Shown here: piece after piece, positions 1 to 8,292 of the stretch
How positions within the stretch are numbered: position 1 is the first letter of the stretch
Layout of the letters: the number at the start of each line of letters is the position of its first letter
Assembly (NCBI RefSeq): GCF_013167215.1
Contig: NZ_JABJWY010000034.1
Coordinates: 1,116,001 to 1,180,000 of the forward strand
From: Sphingobacterium prati
Lineage (GTDB): Bacteria; Bacteroidota; Bacteroidia; Sphingobacteriales; Sphingobacteriaceae
DNA length: 64,000 bases
Direction of reading: 5' to 3'
Made by a program: the position numbers and the translations under genes
The notes under the pieces: generated by a model
Databases searched by the model: none
The model's input: the letters and a program-made list of their open reading frames with translations, nothing else
What the model was told of the DNA's origin: nothing

Positions 1-929
1 TCACCTTCAATACCTCATACTTTTTTAATCGTATGAGTGGCGGTTTGGTACAAGCGGAAACGCAATATCCGATGTATTTTATGACAGGTTGGCCTGTTTA
101 CTCGGATCTCCCCTACATCAATTACAACAGTGATGAGCGCCGGGGTATCGACTTTGGCATCAATCTGAACAAACAGGTAAACCAGACTTTTGTATCATTG
201 GGGTTCAACGGGATGTACTATACGACAAAAGCAGTAAAAAGGGACGAGCTCTATCAGTTTAGCTATCAAAATAGAGCCGGAAAACCGCTTGATGCACTAT
301 GGGGTTTGCAGCACGATGGTTTTTATATGAGTCAGTCCGATATTGACGATTCGGCCTTCTCTTCATTTGGTGAAGTAAAACCCGGTGATATGAAGTATAA
401 AGATCAAAATGGGGACGGCACGATTGATACGCGCGACGAGGTTTATCTGGGCAAAGGTGGATGGTCCGGATCGCCGCTTACACTCGGATTCAACCTGACG
501 GTCAAATGGAACAACCTCACCCTATTTGCTGCCGCTAAAGGCCAGTTCGGTGCCAAGGCCATGAAAAATAGTTCTTACTTTTGGGTAGATGCGGAAGATA
601 AATATTCGGTGGTCGTCCGTGACCGCTGGACAGAGTCCACCAAGGAAACCGCAACGTATCCGCGCCTGACCACCTTCAATAGTGATAACAACTTTCGAAG
701 CTCAGACTTTTGGCTATATAAGACCGATCGCATCAACCTGTCCAAAGTGCAGCTTTCCTACGATTTTCCCAAACGGATACTCAATTCCAAATTTATCCAT
801 GAACTGGGAATCTATGCCAATGGATCCAATCTGTTGATGATTGCAAAAGAAAAAGAAACAATGCAACTGAATATTGGACAAGCGCCGCAAACCCGATTCT
901 TCAACGTCGGGCTAAAGGCTCTATTTTAA
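1..929 (+). CDS. SusC/RagA-family TonB-linked outer-membrane transporter, C-terminal part (5' cut by window edge)
   Basis: The frame is open from base 3 and ends in TAA at 929; about 308 residues of the C-terminal barrel of a roughly 1000-residue SusC protein are visible. Supporting marks are the GDMKYKDQNGDGTID signature typical of SusC barrels (a short acidic loop), many alternating aromatic strands, and the terminal strand ending in ...GLKALF with a final Phe as in outer-membrane barrels. A susD starts 15 bp downstream, the normal order. With the DUF1735 lipoprotein and xylanases that follow, it most likely imports xylo-oligosaccharides with TonB energy. The N-terminal plug, TonB box and any STN domain lie outside the window. 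Confidence 0.93.
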   Translation, partial: TFNTSYFFNRMSGGLVQAETQYPMYFMTGWPVYSDLPYINYNSDERRGIDFGINLNKQVNQTFVSLGFNGMYYTTKAVKRDELYQFSYQNRAGKPLDALWGLQHDGFYMSQSDIDDSAFSSFGEVKPGDMKYKDQNGDGTIDTRDEVYLGKGGWSGSPLTLGFNLTVKWNNLTLFAAAKGQFGAKAMKNSSYFWVDAEDKYSVVVRDRWTESTKETATYPRLTTFNSDNNFRSSDFWLYKTDRINLSKVQLSYDFPKRILNSKFIHELGIYANGSNLLMIAKEKETMQLNIGQAPQTRFFNVGLKALF

Positions 930-944
930 TCATGAATAGTTAAA

Positions 945-2714
945 ATGAGAATGATGAAAAAAATATTAACCGTAGCTATCCTGAGCAGCCTGCTATTTTC
1001 TTCCTGCGAAGATATGTTTGAGCCCGCTCTAGAGAATAATCTTGAAATTGAAACAGCCAATAGCCGTCCTTTATACGCCCAGGGACTGCTTTTAAATGGG
1101 TACAACCGTATTCCAAGCAATAGCTACAGCTTTGATGACGTCGCGACCGACAATGCGGTGAGCAACGATAAAAATAATAGTTTTCTAAAAACGGCAACCG
1201 GTCAGTGGACAAGTATAAACAACCCTTTCGACCAATGGCGCAACAGTTATGCAGCCATACAATATCTGAACAACTTTCTGTCCTTAACGGATCAGGTCGA
1301 ATGGGCTATGGAGCCAAAAGTCAGCGTCCTGTTCAACGACCGGATGAAGGGTGAAGCCTATGGCCTTCGTGCGCTGTTTATGTTCCATCTCCTACAGGCG
1401 CATGCCGGCAAGTCAAGCACAGGAGAAATACTGGGGGTACCAATTCATTTGACTCCCGAGACCGTTAATTCGGATTTCAATCAACCTCGAGCTTCATTTG
1501 AAGCCTGTATACAACAGTTGTACGATGATATCAAAAAAGCAGCGGATTTATTGCCGATGGATTATGAAAATATCAGTAACGATAGCCAGGTTCCAGTCAA
1601 ATATGCAGGATCCATAAACGCTAATGATTACAATCGTGTATTTGGCTCCACATTCAAATTACGGATGACCAAACGCATCGCCCAGGCTATTCGTGCCAGA
1701 GCAGCGCTATTAGCAGCAAGCCCGGCCTATAGTGAAGGCAGTAAAACGACCTGGGAGCAAGCCGCTACCTATGCGGGAGAGGTCATCCAGGCCAAAGGTG
1801 GTCCCAGTGGCATCGATCCCAAAGGATTTACATGGTACAATAAAGAGGTGGTCGACGGTTTAACCTCAGGATCCAATCCGGCCGAAATTCTTTGGCGTAC
1901 AGACAAAGGAAATAGCAATAGCATGGAGCAAGATCATTTTCCGCCCACCTTATTCGGCAGAGGGCGGCTCAACCCAACGCAGAACCTGGTCGATGCCTTC
2001 CCCATGGAGAATGGTTATCCCATTGCCGATGCCAATTCGGCCTACAATAAAGCCAATCCCTACGATAAACGGGATCCCCGATTGAAGACCTATATCATTG
2101 TCAATGGTGCTACAGCAGGTGTCAGCAATACAGCGATCAATACCACAGCCAATAGTCCGACAAATGACGGCTTGAACAAAGTCGAAACATCCACACGGAC
2201 GGGTTATTACCTGAAAAAGCTTCTGCGTCAGGACGTCAATCTCAATCCGTCATCTTCTACCCAGCAAATGCATTTCAATGCACGTATACGCATGACGGAA
2301 ATGTATCTGGCCTATGCCGAAGCGGCTAATGAAGCTTGGGGTCCTACGGGTATGGGTACCTTTACGTTCTCGGCCTACGATATCATCAAAGCTATTCGCA
2401 GACGTGCAGGTGTAGGCACCAACAATGGCGATCCTTACCTAGAGCAGGTAAAAAACAATAGAGATCAAATGCGGCAGCTGATCCGAAACGAGCGCCGACT
2501 GGAGCTTTGTTTTGAAGGGTTCCGCTTTTGGGATCTCCGCCGTTGGAAAATGGATATCAATGTCGCCGCAAAGGGAATTAGTATCACCAATAACAACTAT
2601 ACCGAAATACCTGTAGAGAATAGACTTTATGAAACCTATATGAATTACGGTCCGATCCCCTACAGTGAAGTACTCAAATACAGCAATCTTGCACAAAATA
2701 TAGGCTGGAATTAA
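945..2714 (+). CDS. SusD/RagB-family glycan-binding surface lipoprotein
   Basis: 589 residues. The N-terminus has a lysine-rich start, a hydrophobic stretch and a lipobox ending FSSC with the lipidated Cys at about residue 21. Family marks: GEAYGLRALFMFHLLQ (the conserved helix with R-A-x-x-x-F), MTEMYLAYAEAANEAWG, and IRNERRLELCFEGFRFWDLRRWK near the end, which is a SusD hallmark. It would cap the SusC barrel encoded just upstream and hand it oligosaccharides. ATGs at 945, 951 and 954 are all possible; only the last few residues before the lysines change. Context points to xylan. Confidence 0.95.
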   Translation: MRMMKKILTVAILSSLLFSSCEDMFEPALENNLEIETANSRPLYAQGLLLNGYNRIPSNSYSFDDVATDNAVSNDKNNSFLKTATGQWTSINNPFDQWRNSYAAIQYLNNFLSLTDQVEWAMEPKVSVLFNDRMKGEAYGLRALFMFHLLQAHAGKSSTGEILGVPIHLTPETVNSDFNQPRASFEACIQQLYDDIKKAADLLPMDYENISNDSQVPVKYAGSINANDYNRVFGSTFKLRMTKRIAQAIRARAALLAASPAYSEGSKTTWEQAATYAGEVIQAKGGPSGIDPKGFTWYNKEVVDGLTSGSNPAEILWRTDKGNSNSMEQDHFPPTLFGRGRLNPTQNLVDAFPMENGYPIADANSAYNKANPYDKRDPRLKTYIIVNGATAGVSNTAINTTANSPTNDGLNKVETSTRTGYYLKKLLRQDVNLNPSSSTQQMHFNARIRMTEMYLAYAEAANEAWGPTGMGTFTFSAYDIIKAIRRRAGVGTNNGDPYLEQVKNNRDQMRQLIRNERRLELCFEGFRFWDLRRWKMDINVAAKGISITNNNYTEIPVENRLYETYMNYGPIPYSEVLKYSNLAQNIGWN

Positions 2715-2730
2715 ACTTAACATGCACACG

Positions 2731-3756
2731 ATGAAAAAGATCAATATCCTGTACGCGATGGCTTTAGTAAGCCTAGCGTCCTGCAAAAATAATGACTGGG
2801 AGTTCCCGGACTTCGAATTTCAATCGGTATACTTCGCTTATCAGACACCCGTCAGAACAGTAACTCTGGGCGAAGACATCTTTGACAACAGCCTTGACAA
2901 CCAACATAAGGTCAAAGTCATAGCAACCACGGGTGGCGTCTATAACAACAAGAAAGACATTCGTATTGACTTCGTTGTCGACAACAGTCTCACGCGTGGA
3001 CTCAGCTACCCAAATGGCCAGGCAGTTACCGCATTGCCTGACAGTTATTATCAGCTTGCCAGCAACCAGATCAGCATTCCGAGTGGTAGTCTCACAGGCG
3101 GCGTAGAGGTGCAACTGACTGACGCATTTTTTGCCGACCCCAAATCCCTGGAAACCTATTACGTTTTACCGCTCCGGATGACAAAGGTTGTCAATGCCGA
3201 TTCTATCCTCTCCGGTAAAACTTCCTTACAGACCGCCAATAGGGCGATAGCATCCGACTGGGATGCCGCGCCGAAAGATTTTATCTTCTATGCCCTCAAA
3301 TATATCAATCCCTGGCATGGCAATTACCTTCGCCGCGGCACCGATCAGATCCTTGGCAAAGGAGTCAATAGCAGCTTGACTAAAAATGTTGTCAGACATC
3401 AGGCCTATGTCGAAAAAGATGAAGTCAAAAACATCAGTACGGCCGCACTTAAGAAATCGATCTTGCCGCTATCTTTTAAGGGAGCTGGTGATATCAATAT
3501 CAATGTCAATCTGAACCTATCTTTTGATGACGACAACAATTGCAGCATTAGCTCGGCAAGTGCTGGCATATCCGCTACAGGAACTGGAAAGTTTGTCAAA
3601 CGGGGCGAAAAAAACAGCTGGGGCAATACAGACAGAGATGCACTTTATCTATCCTATACGATCGATATGGCACAAATGAGTATCACAAGCAAGGATACTC
3701 TGGTAATGCGGGACAGATCCGTCAAAATGGAAACTTTTACGCCCATCAAAAAGTAG
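2731..3756 (+). CDS. DUF1735-type surface lipoprotein of a xylan locus (C-terminus DUF5627-like)
   Basis: 341 residues from the ATG at 2731 (an ATG 9 bp upstream adds three residues). Signal peptide with lipobox LASC, Cys at about residue 18, followed by acidic/Asn residues typical of surface export in Bacteroidota. Residues about 35-150 resemble DUF1735: an N-terminal beta-sandwich with the phrases VTLGEDIFDN and KDIRIDFVVDNSL. The C-terminal third (VKRGEKNSW... LYLSYTID) resembles DUF5627. Such proteins follow SusD in many glycan loci and are thought to bind substrate at the surface. Family naming is from memory; no ligand can be read from the sequence. Confidence 0.75.
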   Translation: MKKINILYAMALVSLASCKNNDWEFPDFEFQSVYFAYQTPVRTVTLGEDIFDNSLDNQHKVKVIATTGGVYNNKKDIRIDFVVDNSLTRGLSYPNGQAVTALPDSYYQLASNQISIPSGSLTGGVEVQLTDAFFADPKSLETYYVLPLRMTKVVNADSILSGKTSLQTANRAIASDWDAAPKDFIFYALKYINPWHGNYLRRGTDQILGKGVNSSLTKNVVRHQAYVEKDEVKNISTAALKKSILPLSFKGAGDININVNLNLSFDDDNNCSISSASAGISATGTGKFVKRGEKNSWGNTDRDALYLSYTIDMAQMSITSKDTLVMRDRSVKMETFTPIKK

Positions 3757-3779
3757 TATCAATTCAATAAAGAACAACG

Positions 3780-5465
3780 ATGAAAAAAATCAATAAAACT
3801 ATCGTCATGCTACTTTCTCTCGGCACCGTCTGGAGTTCCTGTTCCAAATATCAACCTCTGGAATATGCCGTCGAAAAACCGGAGAAAGTGCTGGCGCAGG
3901 AAGATATAAATGCCTACAATCCCCTGAAAACTTATTTAGACAAACTGGCAAACCCCGCATTTAAACTTGGTGTGGCGCTCAATATGAACGATTACTTTAA
4001 TAAAGGAGTACTCTACCGCTTGGCTAACCGCAACTTCGAAGAAATGGTGATGGGCTATGAAATGAAACATGGTTCCATTGTGCAAGCCGACGGAAGCCTG
4101 AATCTAGCTCGTGTAGAACAGCTGATTACAGCCGCACAGGAAACCAACATGGCACTGTATGGCCACACGCTGTGCTGGCATTCTGGACAGAATGCCGCCT
4201 ACCTGAATAAGTTAATCGCTCCTGTGGTTATACCAGGTTCTGGAGGACCAGCTCTAGCGGGACATGCACTAAAAATGAGCAATCCTTCTGTTGTCAATGC
4301 CTGGGAAGCACAGACAGCCACAGACATTAACCCGACGGAAGTAGGGAAAGAATATGTATTGAAGATTGTGGCCTGGGGCAGTAAAGCGGGCAACATGAGT
4401 ATCGATCTGCAGAGCACCTCCAATTATACTGGTGACAATATGGGGTCATTAGCATTAACAACAAGCTACAAAGAATACGAACTCAAAGTTACCGTAACTG
4501 CTGCGCGGAATCGTTTTATCATCAATTTTGGCCAATACGATGGTACCATTTTCATCGACAAGGTCGTGCTGACAAAAACAGGTAGTTCCGCAAGCCTTAT
4601 TGCCAACAGTGATTTTGAAAGCAATATTGACGGCTGGTTTGGCTGGGGAAACAATTCTTTAAGAGCACAGTCCGCCAATGGTGAAGGTTATGGCAGCCCT
4701 GGGGGCAGCACGATCGAGAAAATTCCTGCCGAGAAAGAAGCCATACTCACCAAAGCGCTGGAGACATTTATTGCTGGCATGCTTGAGAAAACCAAAGGCT
4801 ACATCAAAGCCTGGGATGTGGTCAACGAACCGATGGCCGACTGGCCGGACCAATATGCCTTAAAGACCGGCATCGGAAAAACCGACCTGGCCGATGACGA
4901 ATTCTACTGGCAGGATTACTTAGGAAAAGATTATGCCGTCAAAGCCCTCCAGTTTGCCCGCAAATATGGCAATGCCAATGACCTCCTATTCATCAATGAC
5001 TACGGCTTAGAAGGCAGCGGCAACAAATGTAAAGGGCTGATCGCCTATGTTAACTACATCGAAAGCAAAGGGGCCAAAGTTGATGGGATCGGCACCCAGA
5101 TGCACATCGATATCAATACCAGCAAAGACAATATCGTCACTATGTTCAATCTATTGGCCGCCACTGGCAAGCTGATCAAAGTGTCTGAGCTCGATATTGG
5201 TCTTGGAAACGGCATAATGACCAGCAATGCCACAGCTGAAATGTATCAGAAACAAGCTGACCTGTACAAATTTGTCGTTGCGAAATACCTCGAAATTATT
5301 CCCAAGGATAAGCAGTACGGTATTACCATCTGGAGTCCATTGGATAGTCCAGACCAGGAAAGTTCATTCTGGAGACGCGGGGAGCCCATCGGTTTATGGA
5401 CCGAAGGATTTGTTCGAAAGCCAGCCTATCAGGCAGTTGCTGAGGCATTGTTGGCTAAAAAATAA
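3780..5465 (+). CDS. GH10 endo-1,4-beta-xylanase lipoprotein with inserted CBM4-like region
   Basis: 561 residues with lipobox WSSC (Cys21), so probably cell-surface anchored. The GH10 barrel is split: the N-terminal part (about 50-147) carries GHTLCWHS; the catalytic acid/base is Glu350 in WDVVNEP and the nucleophile is Glu470 in VSELDIG. Residues about 148-312 are an insertion rich in beta-strand sequence that resembles CBM4/9/22 modules (GKEYVLKIVAWGSK, FIDKVVLTK, then ANSDFESNIDGWFGWG). GH10 enzymes with CBM insertions at this point are known from Bacteroides and Prevotella xylan loci. It should cut the xylan backbone outside the cell to feed the upstream SusCD pair. 23 bp after the DUF1735 gene, so same operon. 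Confidence 0.94.
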   Translation: MKKINKTIVMLLSLGTVWSSCSKYQPLEYAVEKPEKVLAQEDINAYNPLKTYLDKLANPAFKLGVALNMNDYFNKGVLYRLANRNFEEMVMGYEMKHGSIVQADGSLNLARVEQLITAAQETNMALYGHTLCWHSGQNAAYLNKLIAPVVIPGSGGPALAGHALKMSNPSVVNAWEAQTATDINPTEVGKEYVLKIVAWGSKAGNMSIDLQSTSNYTGDNMGSLALTTSYKEYELKVTVTAARNRFIINFGQYDGTIFIDKVVLTKTGSSASLIANSDFESNIDGWFGWGNNSLRAQSANGEGYGSPGGSTIEKIPAEKEAILTKALETFIAGMLEKTKGYIKAWDVVNEPMADWPDQYALKTGIGKTDLADDEFYWQDYLGKDYAVKALQFARKYGNANDLLFINDYGLEGSGNKCKGLIAYVNYIESKGAKVDGIGTQMHIDINTSKDNIVTMFNLLAATGKLIKVSELDIGLGNGIMTSNATAEMYQKQADLYKFVVAKYLEIIPKDKQYGITIWSPLDSPDQESSFWRRGEPIGLWTEGFVRKPAYQAVAEALLAKK

Positions 5466-5495
5466 GATCATTAATCACCCTTAAATATTTAAATT

Positions 5496-7226
5496 ATGAG
5501 AACAAACAACATGTGGTTATTGCTGGTCTTTTTATTAGCTATTTTTTCCAGCTGTTCGCGGCTGGAAGAAAAAACGCTAACCAGCGAATCCGAAAGAAGT
5601 CTTAAATCCAATGTTTCCGCCCAAGCTGTTGCAAGCTGGCCACGGCCAACCCCGACCCTGCATGTAGGCGGAAAGTACCTCAAAGATCCCTGCGACAATA
5701 ACGTTGTCTTGCATGGGGTAGCCATTACGCCAAGCCCCTGGTTCAATGGCTGTCAGTATGGCGCCAACTCGGGCTACTGCACCTGGGACAACTACAATGT
5801 GCAGGGAGCACTCAATTACAACAAAGCGGTCATGGACAAGCTGAGCAGTGCTGCAGATGGCTGGTATCTTAATTACATTCGTCTACACATTGATCCTTAT
5901 TGGACCAATGATCCGGGAGCTCCCATTCCCGAAGACAATATTTCAAGGTTCAACTACAATCGCCTGGTTACCTACACCGACCAGGTCATTATTCCCTTGA
6001 TCAATCATGCCCGCAGCCGGGGTATGTATGTTATCTTGCGCCCTCCGGGTGTATGTCCGCACCGTATTGCAGTAAATGATGCCTATCATACTTATCTCAA
6101 AACCGTATGGACTTTCCTTTCACAGCACCCTGCATTGAAAAATGCAGACAACGTGATGTTTGAATTGGCCAACGAACCGGTTGAAATCCTCGGAACAAAT
6201 GGTAGCTGGGGGATGACAGGCAATGAGCATTTTGCTGCGCTGAAAAATTTCTTTCAGCCATTGGTCAATATCATCCGTAACAACGGTGCCAATAATGTCT
6301 GCTGGATACCAGGTACCGGTTGGCAGTCCCATTATCAGGGCTATGTCACTAATCAGATTACCGGCGGCAACATCGGCTACGCCGTACATATCTATCCGGG
6401 ATATTGGGGTGGTGTCAATACCTATCAAGCTTTTCAGAATGCATGGAATACCAATGTTAAGCCTATTGCTGACATCGCCCCGATAGCCATTACCGAAACC
6501 GATTGGGCCCCACAGGGATACGGTACCTTCGGTACAGGAACCACAGGTACAGCGGGCGGAAACGGTTTTGGTGCCAATCTAAAATATATCGTCGATCAAT
6601 CCGGCAATGTGAGCTGGAACCTTCTCGCTCCGGACAATCTGCTTCACAAAGGAGATCCCAATGCTGGCACAGCCTATAACAACGATTGGGAGGCTTGCGC
6701 TGCTCCTGCTAAACAGTGGTTTCAGCAATATGCCGCCTCCAATTATCCTATGTCTAACTGTACCGTCACTAGTCTGGTCAATAATGGCATTTACGAGATT
6801 GAATTTCAGACCGATGCCAACAAAGTCCTTGATTTAAAATCAGGGGAAGATTCCAACGGCGCAGTACTCAGACCCTGGACCAGAAATGGCGCAAATGCAC
6901 AGCGCTGGGTAGCAATAGATGCGGGCAACGGGTACTGGCGTTTTGTTTCCAAAGCAAGTGCGAGCAATCGATGCGTTGATCTGGCGAGTAACAGCAATGC
7001 ACTCGGAACTGCCATCCGGCTCTGGCAGAACTATGGCAATGATGCGCAGGCCTGGAAGGTAACAGCTGTAGCCAATGGTTATTACAAAATTACCTCAAAG
7101 GTAGATGCTACCCGCGGTTGGGATGTACCCAACTGTACGATGGATGGCAATTCCAATCTGCAGCTTTGGGATTATTATGGTACATCCTGTCAATTATTTA
7201 AATTCAAATTTATAGCGATGAATTAA
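5496..7226 (+). CDS. GH5 glycoside hydrolase lipoprotein with C-terminal ricin-type (CBM13-like) domain
   Basis: 576 residues, lipobox FSSC with Cys20. GH5 barrel about 55-420: HGV near residue 73, the acid/base Glu227 in FELANEPVE, HIYPGYWGG near 298 and the nucleophile Glu334 in AITETDW. Residues about 430-575 form a beta-trefoil lectin with the repeated Q-x-W-type signature (AQRWVAID, AQAWKVTA) and LDLKSG / VDLASN sugar-site motifs. Cysteines at 66, 86, 95, 187 and 269 are unusual in number for the fold and may form disulfides. The GH5 subfamily and substrate (xylan, glucan or mannan) cannot be fixed by eye; the neighbours favour a hemicellulose. A terminator follows at 7285. Confidence 0.9.
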   Translation: MRTNNMWLLLVFLLAIFSSCSRLEEKTLTSESERSLKSNVSAQAVASWPRPTPTLHVGGKYLKDPCDNNVVLHGVAITPSPWFNGCQYGANSGYCTWDNYNVQGALNYNKAVMDKLSSAADGWYLNYIRLHIDPYWTNDPGAPIPEDNISRFNYNRLVTYTDQVIIPLINHARSRGMYVILRPPGVCPHRIAVNDAYHTYLKTVWTFLSQHPALKNADNVMFELANEPVEILGTNGSWGMTGNEHFAALKNFFQPLVNIIRNNGANNVCWIPGTGWQSHYQGYVTNQITGGNIGYAVHIYPGYWGGVNTYQAFQNAWNTNVKPIADIAPIAITETDWAPQGYGTFGTGTTGTAGGNGFGANLKYIVDQSGNVSWNLLAPDNLLHKGDPNAGTAYNNDWEACAAPAKQWFQQYAASNYPMSNCTVTSLVNNGIYEIEFQTDANKVLDLKSGEDSNGAVLRPWTRNGANAQRWVAIDAGNGYWRFVSKASASNRCVDLASNSNALGTAIRLWQNYGNDAQAWKVTAVANGYYKITSKVDATRGWDVPNCTMDGNSNLQLWDYYGTSCQLFKFKFIAMN

Positions 7227-7284
7227 GCGTTTTGAAAAAACGTACATATAACGAAACATTTATCTTTCCAAATCCCTTACATCT

Positions 7285-7320
7285 TTTCGCGGTAGGTCTC
7301 ACCTATCGCGAAATACTTTT
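7285..7320 (+). terminator. Rho-independent terminator after the GH5 gene
   Basis: Stem of 13 bp (7285-7297 with 7301-7313, one G-T wobble) around a 3-base loop, GC-rich in the middle, followed by TACTTTTTC. It lies 59 bp past the GH5 stop and 33 bp before the CE6 start, so it should end or attenuate the susCD-xylanase transcript and leave the esterase at a lower or separate level. Confidence 0.8.
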
Positions 7321-7352
7321 TCTTAACAAAGACAATCATTAAAAACTACAAT

Positions 7353-8201
7353 ATGCATAAAAATAATATTAGCTTTCTGCTGTTGCTTTTCACTATGCTA
7401 TGCTGTTCAACGCTGACAGCGACATTTGCTCAAAATAAAAACTTCCATATTTACCTATGTTTTGGGCAGTCGAATATGGAGGGACATGGACAATTTGAAA
7501 GCCAAGACACCATTTCTGTCAGCAGATTCTATGCTTTACAAGCGGTTGACTGCCCCGAAATTGGGCGCAAGCCGGGCCAATGGTACCAGGCAAAACCTCC
7601 AATCACACGATGTCATACAGGTCTTACGCCCGCAGATTATTTTGGCAAAACATTGGTCGAGCATCTTCCCGACACAATCACTATCGGTGTGATTAATGTT
7701 TCCGTTGGAGGTTGCCATATCCAGTTATTTGATCAGGATAGTACGGCAAACTATGTCGCAAGAGCACCAGCGTGGATGAGACCCATGTTGGGCACCTATG
7801 ATAACCATCCCTACAAAAAACTTGTTGCGTTAGCCAAAATTGCTCAACAAGAAGGAGTCATCAAAGGCATTTTACTTCATCAAGGCGAGTCCAATACGGG
7901 CGATCGCGGATGGCCGGATAAAGTGAAGAAGGTATACGAAAATCTATTGAACGATTTGGACTTGAAGGCCGATGCGGTTCCATTGCTTGCAGGCGAACTT
8001 CTATCAGCCGAAGAGGGCGGAAAATGTGCGTCTATGAACAGTATTATCCAGACATTGCCTTCCACACTCGCCACTGCACATGTTGTATCGTCAGCCCGAT
8101 GTCAGGGGATTGGTGACGGATTGCATTTCAGTCCGGCAGGATACCGACAGCTTGGCAAAAATTATGCTACCTGTATGCTTGGACTTCTGAAGAAAAAATA
8201 A
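7353..8201 (+). CDS. CE6-like acetylxylan esterase (SASA/SGNH fold, secreted)
   Basis: 282 residues with an Sec signal peptide ending near ATFAQ (residue 27). The SGNH-type blocks are all present: the nucleophile Ser40 in FGQSNMEG, the oxyanion/substrate block HQGESN near residue 170, and the C-terminal His258 in DGLHFS. Single-domain proteins of this size with this motif set belong to carbohydrate esterase family 6, whose characterised members remove acetyl groups from xylan. It would deacetylate xylan or xylo-oligosaccharides in the periplasm so that the xylanases and xylosidases can proceed. It is separated from the GH5 gene by a terminator and is the last gene of the left xylan block. Confidence 0.85.
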   Translation: MHKNNISFLLLLFTMLCCSTLTATFAQNKNFHIYLCFGQSNMEGHGQFESQDTISVSRFYALQAVDCPEIGRKPGQWYQAKPPITRCHTGLTPADYFGKTLVEHLPDTITIGVINVSVGGCHIQLFDQDSTANYVARAPAWMRPMLGTYDNHPYKKLVALAKIAQQEGVIKGILLHQGESNTGDRGWPDKVKKVYENLLNDLDLKADAVPLLAGELLSAEEGGKCASMNSIIQTLPSTLATAHVVSSARCQGIGDGLHFSPAGYRQLGKNYATCMLGLLKKK

Positions 8202-8235
8202 GATTTGCAGCAGTTGACCTGTTTAAAAACAAGAG

Positions 8236-8292
8236 ATAACATAGCTACGATAACGGCAATCTATGTGATTTTTAAGACCGTAGCTATGTTAT
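8236..8292. terminator. Bidirectional transcription-end inverted repeat between convergent genes
   Basis: A perfect 14-bp inverted repeat (8236-8249 and 8279-8292) with a 29-base spacer lies between the CE6 stop (8201) and inside the 3' end of the GH29 gene, whose stop codon (8261-8263 on the complement) sits in the loop. Placement between two convergent genes suggests a shared terminator or RNA 3' stabiliser. Only short T runs follow the arms, so the mechanism is inferred. Confidence 0.55.
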
